From VRUE01 sp035693025 (GTDB lineage Bacteria > Actinomycetota > Thermoleophilia > Solirubrobacterales > 70-9), in assembly GCA_035693025.1 (NCBI GenBank), contig DASSHI010000032.1, forward strand, positions 1 to 51,561: a stretch of DNA of 51,561 bases, in the 5' to 3' direction. Shown here in pieces: positions 19,464 to 27,844 of this stretch. How positions within the stretch are numbered: position 1 is the stretch's first letter; every line of letters begins with the position of its first letter. Below the pieces are notes generated by a model. It did no database searches. It had not been told where the DNA came from and was given only the letters and a program-made list of their open reading frames with translations. The position numbers and the translations under genes were made by a program.

Positions 19464-21263
19464 GTGGCTTCAGGGCGCGACGCCGGCTACCTGCCGCTCC
19501 GTGAGTACGCGGCGATCGGCGACGGGCGCACGTTGGCGTTTGTCTCGAGCGATGGCTCGCTCGAGTGGCTGTGCCTGCCCGATCTCGACTCGCCCAGCAT
19601 CTTCGCCGCGGTTCTCGACACTGAGAGAGGTGGCAGCTTCAGCTTCGCTCCCGAGGCGCCGTTCGATTCGGAGCGTCGCTACCTGCCTGACACCAATGTG
19701 CTGGAGACGACCTTCAAAACCGCGACCGGTTCGGTGCGGGTGACCGACGCGATGTTGCTGCCCGACACTGGCTTGGTGCCGAGCCGAGAGCTCGCTCGAC
19801 GGGTCGAGGGACTCTCTGGAGAGGTGCTGATGCAATGGCGAGTTGAGCCGCAATTTCACTATGGGGAAAAGACCTCTCAGATTGGTCATCGTGGAGGGAC
19901 GCCGGTGGCGACGGCCGGGGGCGACGCGCTGGCCGTATCGAGCTGGGCAGCAGGCGCTCCCGTCCTCGGGGATGGGTCGATCAGCGGCAGCTTCGTCGCG
20001 ACAGCGGGAGCCGAAGCGCTCGTGGTCCTGAACAGCGCTCATCGAGAACCGCTTATCCTCCCGTCTCGCGCCGAAGCGGAATCCCGGCTGTCCTCAACGA
20101 TTGCCTTCTGGCGTGAGTGGTCGGCGGGCCGGACCTATGAGGGGCCCTGGCGAGACGCCGTGATCCGCAGCGCCTTGGTCCTCAAGCTGTTGATCCATTC
20201 GCCTTCCGGAGCGATCGCAGCGGCGGGCACGGCATCGCTGCCCGAGCAGATCGGCGGCGAGCGCAACTGGGACTACCGCTTCTGCTGGGTTCGTGACTCG
20301 GCGCTCACCCTTCACGCCTTGATGCGGCTCGGCTGTCCACACGAGGGCGAGTCCTACTTCTGGTGGTTGCTGCACGCCTCACAGCTGACCCATCCCCGCC
20401 TGCGGGTTCTCTACCGTCTCAACGGCGGTGAGCGTGCGCCGGAGTCGACGCTTCCCCTGAGCGGTTATCGCGACTCGGGACCGGTGCGAATCGGAAACGC
20501 CGCGGGCGGCCAGGAGCAGCTCGACGTCTACGGCGACCTGATGCAGACCGCCTGGCTATATGCCACCGCGGCGGACAGCCTCGATTCTGACACCGCCCGC
20601 CGGTTGGTGGAGATCGCCGACCTGGTCTGCGAGATCTGGCGGCGGCCCGACAGCGGCATCTGGGAGGTGCGCAGCGAGCCCCTTCACTTCACGCACTCCA
20701 AGATCATGTGCTGGATCGCCCTCGACCGAGCCGTGCGCCTGGCCGAGCGCGGCCTGATTCCCCGCGCGCACATGAGCAGATGGAGCGCGGAGGCCGAAGA
20801 GGTCCGGAGGTTCATAGAGGAGCGCTGCTGGTCAGAGGAGGCCGGCAGCTACACGCGATCGGCCGGCAGTCGGGAGCTCGATGCCAGCCTGCTGCTCGGG
20901 GCTTTGATGGGCTATCCGAGCGAGCGCGATCCCGGGCTCAGCACCACGATTTCGGCCCTGAGGCGCGACCTTGGCTCCGGTCCGCTGCTGGATCGCTACA
21001 GCGGCGAGGATGGCCTCGAGGGAAAGGAGGGCGCTTTCCTCTGCTGCTCCTTCTGGCTCACCGACGCACTCGCCGGCGCCGGCCGCATCGATGAGGCGAC
21101 CGAGCTGATGGAACAGCTGATCGGGTTGGCAAACGACGTCGGGCTCTATGCCGAGGAGATCGATCAAGGAAGCGGAGCATTCCTCGGCAACCTGCCTCAG
21201 GGCCTGGTCCACCTGGCCCTGATCAACGCCGCGGTCTCGATCGGAGAGGCGCAGCGCTCATGA
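19464..21263 (+). CDS. Glycoside hydrolase family 15 protein (trehalase/glucoamylase-like)
   Basis: 599 residues. The N-terminal beta-sandwich (YAAIGDGRTLAFVSSDGSLEWLCLPDLDSPSIFAAVLD) is followed by the (alpha/alpha)6 barrel with NWDYRFCWVRDSALTLHALMRLGC and the region GGQEQLDVYGDLMQTAWLY, typical of bacterial GH15. Actinobacterial members include a trehalase, so release of glucose from trehalose or an alpha-glucan is the likely reaction; no signal peptide is seen. GTG start; the stop overlaps the next gene (ATGA). It appears to be in one operon with the universal stress protein. Confidence 0.9.
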   Translation: MASGRDAGYLPLREYAAIGDGRTLAFVSSDGSLEWLCLPDLDSPSIFAAVLDTERGGSFSFAPEAPFDSERRYLPDTNVLETTFKTATGSVRVTDAMLLPDTGLVPSRELARRVEGLSGEVLMQWRVEPQFHYGEKTSQIGHRGGTPVATAGGDALAVSSWAAGAPVLGDGSISGSFVATAGAEALVVLNSAHREPLILPSRAEAESRLSSTIAFWREWSAGRTYEGPWRDAVIRSALVLKLLIHSPSGAIAAAGTASLPEQIGGERNWDYRFCWVRDSALTLHALMRLGCPHEGESYFWWLLHASQLTHPRLRVLYRLNGGERAPESTLPLSGYRDSGPVRIGNAAGGQEQLDVYGDLMQTAWLYATAADSLDSDTARRLVEIADLVCEIWRRPDSGIWEVRSEPLHFTHSKIMCWIALDRAVRLAERGLIPRAHMSRWSAEAEEVRRFIEERCWSEEAGSYTRSAGSRELDASLLLGALMGYPSERDPGLSTTISALRRDLGSGPLLDRYSGEDGLEGKEGAFLCCSFWLTDALAGAGRIDEATELMEQLIGLANDVGLYAEEIDQGSGAFLGNLPQGLVHLALINAAVSIGEAQRS

Positions 21264-21739
21264 GCGTCTGGGGCGCCGTCGCCGGGGGTTTCGTCGGAAC
21301 GCTGGTCCTGACCACGGCGCTGAGCGCCGCCAGTGAGCTCGGGCTGACGCGGATGGATCTGCCGTTCCTGCTCGGGACCATCGTCTCCTCCGATCGGTCG
21401 CGAGCGAAGGCGCTGGGCTACGCGATGCATTTCGCCATCGGGCTGCTTTTCGCCTTGGTCTACCTCGCGATCTTCGCGGCGATCGGTCACAGCGGCTGGC
21501 TGTTGGGGGGCCTGTTCGGCCTCGTCCACGGGCTCTTCGCCGGCACTGCCCTGGTCACCGTGCTGCTCCCGGTGATTCATCCCCGAATGGGCACCCCCTT
21601 CAGCGCCGCGGCAGACCGGCCCCTGTTGGAGGCGCCGGGCTTCATGATGCTGAACTACGGTCGCCGAACCCCGCTGGCGACGGTCCTTGCGCACATCGCC
21701 TACGGCGCGATCGTCGGCGGCTTTATCTCACTCGCCTAG
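21260..21739 (+). CDS. Four-span membrane protein
   Basis: 159 residues with hydrophobic segments at about 5-25, 50-72, 77-101 and 139-158 (for example MHFAIGLLFALVYLAIFAAIG and WLLGGLFGLVHGLFAGTALVTVLL). Function not recognised. It is coupled to the GH15 gene by an ATGA overlap, so it is probably the third gene of the usp operon. Confidence 0.75.
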   Translation: MSVWGAVAGGFVGTLVLTTALSAASELGLTRMDLPFLLGTIVSSDRSRAKALGYAMHFAIGLLFALVYLAIFAAIGHSGWLLGGLFGLVHGLFAGTALVTVLLPVIHPRMGTPFSAAADRPLLEAPGFMMLNYGRRTPLATVLAHIAYGAIVGGFISLA

Positions 21740-21790
21740 GTCGGCCTCGTGCAAGCGCGCGAAGTTGGCGTCGGCAGGCATTCCTCCTCC

Positions 21791-23032
21791 TCAGCCTCCG
21801 CTCGTGGCCTCGGCGCTCAGCGACTCGAGCGGCGTATCGGGATCGGTCAACTTGGCGGAGTCGACGACCTGGCGGGAGCCGATCAGGGCGCGAATCTGCT
21901 CGTTGACGTCCCAGACGTTGACGTTCATTCCAGCGGCGACTCTCCCGTCACGCAGCCAGAAGGCGATGAACTCGCCGGTCGCTCGGTCGCCGCGGAAGAC
22001 GACCTCATCCCACTGTGGCGCGTATCCGGAGTACTCCATGCCGACCTCGTACTGATCGGAGAAGAAGTAGGGGATGTGGTCGTAGCTGACCGGTTCGCCA
22101 AGCATCGCCCGGGCAGCGGCGGGTCCCTGGTTGAGCGCGTTTGACCAGTGCTCGACGCGGATCCGCTCGCCGTAGAAGGGGTGCCAGGCGCTGGCCACGT
22201 CGCCGGCGGCGAAGATCTTCGGTGCCGAGGTCTGCAGCTTCTCGTCGACGAGGATGCCGTTGTCGACCTCCAGGCCGGCGTTGGCGGCGAGCTCTACGCG
22301 CGGCGTGACGCCGATTCCGACCACGGCGAGGTCACACTCGATCACCCGGCCGCTGCTGGTGCGCAAGCCGGCGAGGGCGCCATCGCCGTCGAATGACTCG
22401 ACCCCCTCCCCCAGCGCCAACTCGATGCCGTGCCGGGTGTGCACATCGCGATAGAAGGACCCGATCTCGGCACCGAAGATCCGCTCGTTGGGCAGCTCGG
22501 TCGGGTCGACGACGGTGACCTCGAGCCCCCGCTGGCGCGCCGATGCGGCGAACTCGCTGCCGATCCAGCCCGCCCCCACCACCGCCACCCGGCCGCCGCG
22601 ATCCAGGCGGTCGCGCAGCAGGTCGCAATCGGCGAGGGTGCGGAGGTAGTGGATGCCCTCGAGCTCTGCCCCGGGGACCGAGATCTGACGCGGCTGGGCC
22701 CCCGTCGCCAGCAGCAGCCGGTCATAGCCCAGCTCGCGACCGTCCTCGAGCATGACCCGCGACATCGCGGGGTCGATCTCGGTCGCGGTCGTGCCCGTCA
22801 ACAGGGAGATCTCGTGCTCGGAATAGAAGCCCTCCTCGTGCACGTAGGCCTGCTCGCGCTCGGACTCGCCTCGCAGGTAGTCCTTGGTCAGCGGCGGCCG
22901 TTCATAGGGGCGCTCCGGATCCGAGCCGATCATCTCGATGCGCCCGTCGAAGCCTCGCTCGCGCAACTCCTCGGCCGCCTTGGCGCCAGCCAAACTCGCA
23001 CCGACGATGATGAAGGTCTGCTTTTTGCTCAT
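21791..23032 (-). CDS. FAD-dependent ferredoxin/rubredoxin-reductase-like oxidoreductase
   Basis: 413 residues of the BphA4/ferredoxin-reductase family: FIIVGASLAGAKAAEELRERGFDG (FAD), RPPLTKDYLRGE, the NAD-binding motif VAVVGAGWIGSEFAASARQRGLEVTVV near residue 148, and FAAGDVASAWHPFYGERIRVEHWSNA near 275. It ends in the reductase C-terminal domain. It transfers NAD(P)H electrons to a ferredoxin or similar carrier. The ATG at 23032 has a GGAGGT ribosome-binding site. It is divergent from the sigma-factor gene; box C lies in the 184-bp gap. Confidence 0.92.
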   Translation of the reverse strand: MSKKQTFIIVGASLAGAKAAEELRERGFDGRIEMIGSDPERPYERPPLTKDYLRGESEREQAYVHEEGFYSEHEISLLTGTTATEIDPAMSRVMLEDGRELGYDRLLLATGAQPRQISVPGAELEGIHYLRTLADCDLLRDRLDRGGRVAVVGAGWIGSEFAASARQRGLEVTVVDPTELPNERIFGAEIGSFYRDVHTRHGIELALGEGVESFDGDGALAGLRTSSGRVIECDLAVVGIGVTPRVELAANAGLEVDNGILVDEKLQTSAPKIFAAGDVASAWHPFYGERIRVEHWSNALNQGPAAARAMLGEPVSYDHIPYFFSDQYEVGMEYSGYAPQWDEVVFRGDRATGEFIAFWLRDGRVAAGMNVNVWDVNEQIRALIGSRQVVDSAKLTDPDTPLESLSAEATSGG

Positions 23033-23164
23033 CGCGCTCGCTACCTCCGGTCATGCTCCGAACGTTGCCTGGATTTAGTTCTACTCGCTTAGCGTGTGAA
23101 CGGGCCGCCGTCTTACCTCCCGAGGGCAGAGCCGCCGGGGCGGGCGCCTCGTCTCTAGGTCGAG

Positions 23165-23182
23165 ATGGGCATCTATGCCCAT
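23165..23182. promoter_or_regulatory. DosR-like box C, near-perfect palindrome (ATGGGCATCTATGCCCAT)
   Basis: An exact 8-2-8 palindrome, the best copy of the family, located 35 bp upstream of the sigma-factor start chosen here and 133 bp upstream of the divergent flavoprotein gene. Confidence 0.7.
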
Positions 23183-23216
23183 GGATTGTCACGTGCCGAA
23201 CCATGACGCTGTTGTC

Positions 23217-23894
23217 ATGATCGCGACCTCGAACCCCACTGCTCCCGCGCCGAGTGGACTTGAGGTGCGAGACGGCATCGACGTGGAGTCCCAAGCGTGG
23301 ATTGACCGACTCATGCCGGGAAACCCCGACCTCGAGGCGGGAATCGCGGAGCTGCATTCTCTTCTTCTCAAGGCCGCCCGCTTCGAGGTCAGCCGTCGGC
23401 GTGCGGCGCTCCCCCACCTAAGGGGGGATGACTACGACGACCTCGCTCAGCAGGGCGCCGACTACGCCCTCCTCGCCGTGCTGCGCAAGCTCGGTGAGTT
23501 CCGCGGCGAAAGCCGTTTCACCACCTGGGCCTACAAGTTCGCGCTGCTGGAGACCGCGGCGACGGTTCGCTCCCGTACCTGGCAGGGACGCGAGATTCAG
23601 ACCGAGCCCGACTGGTGGACTCAGTCCGCCGCATGCGGTTCAACCGCTCAGGAAGATCTCGAGATGAAGGAGCTGCTCGCCGCCCTGAAAGAGGCGATGG
23701 CAACCGACCTCAGCGCTCATCAGCGCGAGGTTCTCGTGGCGGTAGCGCTCGACGATGTCCCGATCGACGTGCTGGCGGATCGGCTGGGCAGGAGTCGCGG
23801 GGCGATCTACAAGACCATCCATGACGCACGCCAAAAGCTCCGGACAGCCATCCGAGCTCAGGGAATCGACCCAAGCGATGCTCTCGCTCATTGA
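23217..23894 (+). CDS. ECF-like RNA polymerase sigma factor
   Basis: About 225 residues. Region 2 is seen around DDYDDLAQQGADYALLAVLRKLGEFRGESRFTTWAYKFALLETAATVRSR, and region 4 around LSAHQREVLVAVALDDVPIDVLADRLGRSRGAIYKTIHDARQKLR. No anti-sigma factor gene is adjacent. Start options are ATG 23178 (inside box C) and ATG 23217; the latter is chosen because a start inside the operator would be unusual. It is likely part of the two-component regulon through box C. Confidence 0.85.
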   Translation: MIATSNPTAPAPSGLEVRDGIDVESQAWIDRLMPGNPDLEAGIAELHSLLLKAARFEVSRRRAALPHLRGDDYDDLAQQGADYALLAVLRKLGEFRGESRFTTWAYKFALLETAATVRSRTWQGREIQTEPDWWTQSAACGSTAQEDLEMKELLAALKEAMATDLSAHQREVLVAVALDDVPIDVLADRLGRSRGAIYKTIHDARQKLRTAIRAQGIDPSDALAH

Positions 23895-23895
23895 G

Positions 23896-23913
23896 ATGGG
23901 TCTTTGAGCCCAT
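23896..23913. promoter_or_regulatory. DosR-like box D (ATGGGTCTTTGAGCCCAT)
   Basis: ATGGGT-N6-GCCCAT immediately after the sigma-factor stop and 36 bp before the GreA-like start, positioned as an activator or operator site for the GreA-like gene and the following usp. Confidence 0.65.
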
Positions 23914-23948
23914 AGCCGATGACCCACTAAGCGGCGAGGATCCTTTGT

Positions 23949-24551
23949 ATGACCATAACCGCAGAGATCCAGACCGTTGTCCACGACAATCCGAACGGGT
24001 CACCTGCCGGCAGCGTCGGCGGGCCGCCCAGGGCCATCATCACTCGAGATGGCGAGCGGGCCTTGCGCGCAGAGCTCGCGCTCATACGTCGCGAGCTTGA
24101 GGTCGGCATGGCCGAGCGCCTGCGCGAGGCCCGCGCTTTCGGTGCGCCAGCCGGGAACGACGACTATCTGCAGATCCAAGAGGAGGAAATCGTCTTGGCT
24201 GTCCGCGCCGCCCGCCTCGACGAGCTGCTGAAGAGAGCTCGTGTCGTCGACGGCGAGCCGCTCGATGGCAGGGCAGCTGTCGGCACCATCGTCGAAGTAA
24301 GGGATATTGAGAGCGGCGAGCTCAAGGAGCATGAGCTGATCGGCGGTCATGGAGCCCCGCGAGCCAACGCCGCCTCGGCTGCTTCGCCCATCGGCGCGGC
24401 ACTTTTCGGTCAGGAGGCGGGCGCCATCGTCGAGGTCCAGCCGCCCAAGGGTAAGAGCCACCGCCTTGAGATCCTTCGGGTCAGACCGCTTGACCACGCA
24501 CTTCCTAGCGGAGCTCGAGCGGAAAAGAGTCCGCCATGTTCAAGAACGTGA
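23949..24551 (+). CDS. GreA/GreB-family transcript cleavage factor-like protein
   Basis: 200 residues. A disordered N-terminal 27 residues precedes a GreA coiled-coil (ERALRAELALIRRELEVGMAERLREARAFGAPAGNDDYLQIQEEEIVLAVRAARLDELLKRARVVD) and the C-terminal FKBP-like domain (SPIGAALFGQEAGAIVEVQPPKGKSHRLEIL). The acidic tip usually seen as D-x-x-E in GreA is replaced by GNDDYLQ, so it may act on RNA polymerase without classical cleavage. AGGA lies 10 nt before the ATG. The 3' end overlaps the disrupted usp gene, under DosR-like box D. Confidence 0.85.
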   Translation: MTITAEIQTVVHDNPNGSPAGSVGGPPRAIITRDGERALRAELALIRRELEVGMAERLREARAFGAPAGNDDYLQIQEEEIVLAVRAARLDELLKRARVVDGEPLDGRAAVGTIVEVRDIESGELKEHELIGGHGAPRANAASAASPIGAALFGQEAGAIVEVQPPKGKSHRLEILRVRPLDHALPSGARAEKSPPCSRT

Positions 24552-25193
24552 TCGTCGGAGTCGACGGTAGAAGCGGCGGCCGCGACGCCGTCGCGCTGGC
24601 CCAGCGTCTTCTGGCTCCCCAAGGACGGCTCACCCTGGTCCACGTCCACCTCGAAACTACCGCTGTCGTCGTCCATGAATTTGATTCGGTGGCCGTCGGG
24701 CTGCACCGCTGCGCCGAGGAGCACGGCGCAGATCTGCTGGTTGTCGGCGCCTGTCACCGTGGCGTTGTGGGCCGGGTCCTGGCGAGTCTCCGACGCCGAT
24801 CGAGACCATCGGCGTCGGATACGACGGTTCAGCGATGCCGAGATTCACGCCTTGATCCTCGTCGCAGCGGTTCGGTTCGACGGCTCCAAGCTCGCTCCGA
24901 CGAACAGCGTCATGGAAACCGACCCTCGCCTCAACGACATGCTGCGGCAGCTGAATCAACTTGATCGCGTGACCGCACGGGCCGCTTACGGCTTGCCCGT
25001 CGAGGAGCTCGGAACGTTCGGAGAAGAGGTAGATCTGCTTCTGCTCGGAGCCCGCGGCGAGGGGCCCAAAGGGCGCCTGGTCATCGAGCGCATCCCCAAA
25101 CACCTCGCTCGTACAGCGCGAAGGACGCAACGAGCGGCAACGGCGTGGTCGGCCAACGGCGTTCCACGGGAAGCGACCCTTGCGCCTCCATAA
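24536..25193 (+). pseudogene. Disrupted two-domain universal stress protein
   Basis: Frame 1 starts MFKNVIVGVDGRSGGRDAVALAQRLL and reaches LLVVGACHRGVVGRVLA, a good first Usp domain. The usual G-D-x-T-R nucleotide loop and the linker are missing. A short second frame then reads TPIETIGVGYDGSA, the start of a second domain, and a third frame continues to 25193 with TARAAYGLPVEELGTFGEEVDLLLLGARG. At least two frameshifts plus an internal deletion are therefore needed to link the parts. The gene ends 9 bp before the left attachment repeat of the integrated element. Confidence 0.75.
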
Positions 25194-25201
25194 GCAACGA
25201 A

Positions 25202-25246
25202 AAGCGGCTGAAGGGATTCGAACCCTCGACCTTCTGCATGGCAAGC
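25202..25246 (-). repeat. attL: 45-bp copy of the 3' half of tRNA-Gly
   Basis: Identical for 45 bp to 34440-34484, from two bases beyond the acceptor end (minus strand) to the anticodon stem. Beyond 25246 the similarity stops, so this is a tRNA fragment, not a gene. Confidence 0.93.
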
Positions 25247-25449
25247 TGCTGGGCAGAGACCGCCGTGAGCCGCGGCATCCCGCAGCGGAGTGCGACTTCC
25301 CCTGCCTCGAGGCCCTCGCGCAAGGTCCCGCTCGATTCCCGTCGATTGCCGCCGATTCGGTGGGATTCGGGCGCAGCCCGGCACTCTGCGCCCATTGCGA
25401 CGCCGACTGGCCAGCGTCAACCCGAGGGACTACGGTTCCGCCCGTGCGA
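25247..25449. promoter_or_regulatory. Left-end attachment arm region of the element, no gene
   Basis: Holds four closely spaced GATT-centred repeats (CGATTCCCG, CGATTGCCG, CGATTCGG, GGATTCGGG at 25333-25371) and one TCGGGCGCA at 25367-25375 that recurs as a tandem pair near the right end. This resembles integrase arm-type sites. No open frame here is convincing. Confidence 0.4.
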
Positions 25450-25653
25450 ATGACCTTCACCGCCGAGCAGCAGCAGCTCCTCGCCGACACGCCAGTGCCA
25501 GCCGCCAGCGAGGGGCAGACGTTCCAGCAAGCCGTAGCGTCGGAGGCCGGCGCCTTCCTACACGTCTGCGGACTTGAAGGCTGGCGGCCGCTCCCGCCGC
25601 AGGCAGCCGTGGAAGGGGCGCTCCGGGCTAAGGCGGCCCCGGCCCATGCCTGA
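25450..25653 (+). CDS. Small hypothetical protein, first gene of the element
   Basis: 67 residues starting MTFTAEQQQLLADTP, soluble, with one Cys (FLHVCGLEGWRPLPP). Not recognised. The 3' end overlaps the next gene by 8 bp, which supports translation. Confidence 0.5.
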   Translation: MTFTAEQQQLLADTPVPAASEGQTFQQAVASEAGAFLHVCGLEGWRPLPPQAAVEGALRAKAAPAHA

Positions 25654-25930
25654 CGCCGATACCCCGCTGCCCGAAGACCCGTTCCGATCCGGCTCGGCTG
25701 CCGTCGATGCCTTCACTCACGGGCAGCGCATTGCCGAAGCCATGCGCGAGGCTCGCGCGCATGGCCAAGCGGAGCTGTTCCAGGTGTTTACGACGCTGGG
25801 CGCAGAGGACTTCGCTGCCCTTGCCGAATTCGCGATCGTCCTGCTCGTCAACGGCCAATCGGTCGACGAGGAACGCCGCCGCTTCCGGCGTCCCTGGCGC
25901 TGGCGCCGCCGCTGGCCTCCGTGGTCCTGA
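25646..25930 (+). CDS. Small protein with Trp/Arg-rich C-terminal tail
   Basis: 94 residues. The middle is helical (AFTHGQRIAEAMREARAHGQAELFQVFTTLGAEDFAALAEFAIVLLVNG) and the last 17 residues are strongly basic and aromatic, ending RRPWRWRRRWPPWS. Such a tail could bind membranes or nucleic acid; no family recognised. Start ATG lies inside the preceding gene. Confidence 0.6.
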   Translation: MPDADTPLPEDPFRSGSAAVDAFTHGQRIAEAMREARAHGQAELFQVFTTLGAEDFAALAEFAIVLLVNGQSVDEERRRFRRPWRWRRRWPPWS

Positions 25931-25977
25931 GCGCCGCAGCCGCGACCTTGCGGGAGTGAAACGCGGAGCGGGACACA

Positions 25978-26526
25978 ATGCGACACAGCATGTCGCGGAC
26001 CCCCAAACCCCCCATCTCTGCCGCCGAGCGCGTCCGGCGCGATCACGGCATCTGGCAAGCCCGCCTTGAAGGCGCGCCGTGGCGGGCCATCGCCGAGCGG
26101 TTCGGCGTCAGCGAACGGCAAGCGCAGCGCGCCGCCAAGGACGCCGCCCGTGCCGCTCGAGAGGCGATTACCGCGCTGGACGGCATCGAGCCCTTGGCCA
26201 TGCTCCGCGAGATCATCGACGGCCAGCGAGCAGCCTTCGCGGCCGCAGTCAAGCTCACGGCGGATGCCGACTCCGACAACGGAAAGGTAGGAGCCTGCCG
26301 GGCTGTCGGGACGCTCGGCGGCGAGCTGCGCGCCTCCCTCATCGGGGCCGGCCTGCTCCCTTTCCGCCAGGCGCTGGGGCCTGGCGATTCGCTCGCGCTC
26401 GCGAACGAAGGCCGCGCCCTCGCACTGCGGCTGGCCCACGCGGCCGAGCGGGTTGGCCTCGACGGTGACGTCATCCTCGCGGCCGTCGACGCGGACGCAG
26501 CGGCACTCCCAGCGGGGAGCCGATGA
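25978..26526 (+). CDS. Helix-turn-helix protein, possibly terminase-small-subunit-like
   Basis: 182 residues. Residues 25-60 form a homeodomain-like HTH (WQARLEGAPWRAIAERFGVSERQAQRAAKDAARAA), followed by a long helical region. The layout of an N-terminal HTH plus helical oligomerisation segment is like phage small terminases and other element-encoded DNA-binding proteins, but no specific match can be claimed. An ATG at 25990 is an alternative start. The stop overlaps the next gene (ATGA). Confidence 0.6.
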   Translation: MRHSMSRTPKPPISAAERVRRDHGIWQARLEGAPWRAIAERFGVSERQAQRAAKDAARAAREAITALDGIEPLAMLREIIDGQRAAFAAAVKLTADADSDNGKVGACRAVGTLGGELRASLIGAGLLPFRQALGPGDSLALANEGRALALRLAHAAERVGLDGDVILAAVDADAAALPAGSR

Positions 26527-26732
26527 CCGTCGCAGACGACACGTCCGCCGCCCCGACGGACCAACTCGTCGAAGCGCTATCCGGCCGCCTACTAGCCGCT
26601 GGCACCTCGCTGCGCGGAACCCTCGCCGTCAGCGCGACGCTCGCCCGCTGGGCCGCGGACCACGACGTTCCGGCCGACGCCCTCACCGACCTTGTGAAGC
26701 GACTGACCCCAACCGAAGGAGCGAACCCATGA
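26523..26732 (+). CDS. Small hypothetical protein (69 aa)
   Basis: 69 residues, helical and Ala-rich (DQLVEALSGRLLAAGTSLRGTLAVSATLARWAADHDVPADALTDLVKRL). Overlaps both neighbours by ATGA, so it is translated within the left operon. Function unknown. Confidence 0.6.
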   Translation: MTVADDTSAAPTDQLVEALSGRLLAAGTSLRGTLAVSATLARWAADHDVPADALTDLVKRLTPTEGANP

Positions 26733-27280
26733 GCACTACCACCATTGACCGCGCCGCAGCCGCGCGAGCGGTCCGCGACCGCGGCGGCAGCGTCAGCGAC
26801 GCCCGACGAGTTCTCGAGATGCTCGCCACCGACGACGAGCAGCGGCTCCGCGAGCGCCGGGAGCAGCGCGAGACGGACGGACTCGCTCGGGATCTCGGCT
26901 TCCTCGACGGCACCGGTCTGCTCGAGGCCGCGAGCTCGAACCGCACGGCCAACGCCGGCCTCTTTCCGGGTGAGGCCCTCACTGCCGAACCTCGCAGCCC
27001 GCAAGCCGCGATGCGGGAGGCCGAGGACCTGCGCCTCATCGAGCAGGCCGACGGCGACGACGAACTCGCCGAGGCGCTGCTCACCGAGGCCACCGAGCGG
27101 CGCGAGCGGGAGGACCTCGGCGAGCGTCTGGGCATGACCGAGCTCGAGGTTGAGCGAATGCTCGAGGAGGCCCCGCGACTGGCCGCCCACCTCACCGCGA
27201 GCGACGATCTGCGGCTCGCCGAGTCGATCGGCGTCGGAGCGGGCGAGCTGAACAACATCATCGAACGCGTCCACGGCTAA
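26729..27280 (+). CDS. Hypothetical charged helical protein (183 aa)
   Basis: 183 residues, rich in Glu, Arg and Ala, with long predicted helices (residues 35-60 and 95-150: DELAEALLTEATERREREDLGERLGMTELEVERMLEEAPRLAAHL). Could be a scaffold- or adaptor-type protein; no family recognised. GAAGGAG lies upstream and the ATG overlaps the previous stop. Confidence 0.6.
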   Translation: MSTTTIDRAAAARAVRDRGGSVSDARRVLEMLATDDEQRLRERREQRETDGLARDLGFLDGTGLLEAASSNRTANAGLFPGEALTAEPRSPQAAMREAEDLRLIEQADGDDELAEALLTEATERREREDLGERLGMTELEVERMLEEAPRLAAHLTASDDLRLAESIGVGAGELNNIIERVHG

Positions 27281-27284
27281 CCCG

Positions 27285-27524
27285 CTGGCTGGCCCTCTCT
27301 CTCCGCTCGACGCAGGCAGACGCGGCCGCTTAGGCTTCTTCGGCTGCCGCGACGCTGCTGGGCAGGGGCGCCTTGTCCGGATCGAACGCCACGGCCGGGG
27401 CCGGCCACCGCAGACGGTCACCGTCGCATGTCCAGTCTGTGGGCGCCAGCATCCGGTGAAGATCATGTGGCGGGCAGCCGAGGAACGCGACACCGCGATC
27501 GCGCCTGAGATCGTGGTCGACTAG
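27285..27524 (+). CDS. Possible zinc-ribbon small protein with non-standard start
   Basis: An open frame of 79 codons from a CTG 4 bp after the preceding stop. Its second half reads TVTVACPVCGRQHPVKIMWRAAEERDTAI, a CxxC-type treble-clef or half zinc ribbon with good codon bias. No ATG, GTG or TTG precedes it in frame. It ends at the stop of the convergent XRE gene. Confidence 0.35.
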   Translation: MAGPLSPLDAGRRGRLGFFGCRDAAGQGRLVRIERHGRGRPPQTVTVACPVCGRQHPVKIMWRAAEERDTAIAPEIVVD

Positions 27525-27733
27525 AGGCCCTCGAAAAGCTCGCCGGGCGGAATGTCCAGCGCCGCGGCGATGCGCGCGATGTTGGTCACGCGGGGTTCAC
27601 GCTGACCGGCCTCGATCCGGCTGATCACAGCGGCGTCGAGGCCGGCAGCGAGGCCAAGTGCCTCCTGCGTCATCTTCCGCTCGGTGCGAGCGCGCTTGAG
27701 ATTGGCGCCGAATCGGTGCGCGGGGTCGGACAC
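27521..27733 (-). CDS. XRE/Cro-C1-family repressor
   Basis: 70 residues, a single HTH_3 domain: FGANLKRARTERKMTQEALGLAAGLDAAVISRIEAGQREPRVTNIARIAAALDIPPGELF. GTG start. It is the only minus-strand gene in the interior of the element and is divergent from the lipoprotein-wHTH genes, the position of a lysogeny-type master repressor. A short palindrome lies 37 bp upstream. Confidence 0.88.
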   Translation of the reverse strand: MSDPAHRFGANLKRARTERKMTQEALGLAAGLDAAVISRIEAGQREPRVTNIARIAAALDIPPGELFEGL

Positions 27734-27769
27734 CGCCCTGATGCTCTTCGACCGAGCCCGTCAACTCTA

Positions 27770-27783
27770 TGTCGTAAACGACA
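27770..27783. promoter_or_regulatory. Palindrome TGTCGTAAACGACA, probable XRE operator
   Basis: Exact 6-2-6 palindrome in the divergent gap between the XRE repressor and the lipoprotein gene. Short palindromes in this place are typical targets of such repressors. Confidence 0.5.
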
Positions 27784-27844
27784 AAATCGGCTAGGGTGCC
27801 GCCGTCCGGTACACGTCGAGGTTTCAGCGCGAGGGGGCGACCGT

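Noticed and set aside
25202..25246. A second tRNA-Gly gene
   Set aside because: Only the 3' half is present; the 5' half that would form the acceptor and D arms is missing beyond 25246.
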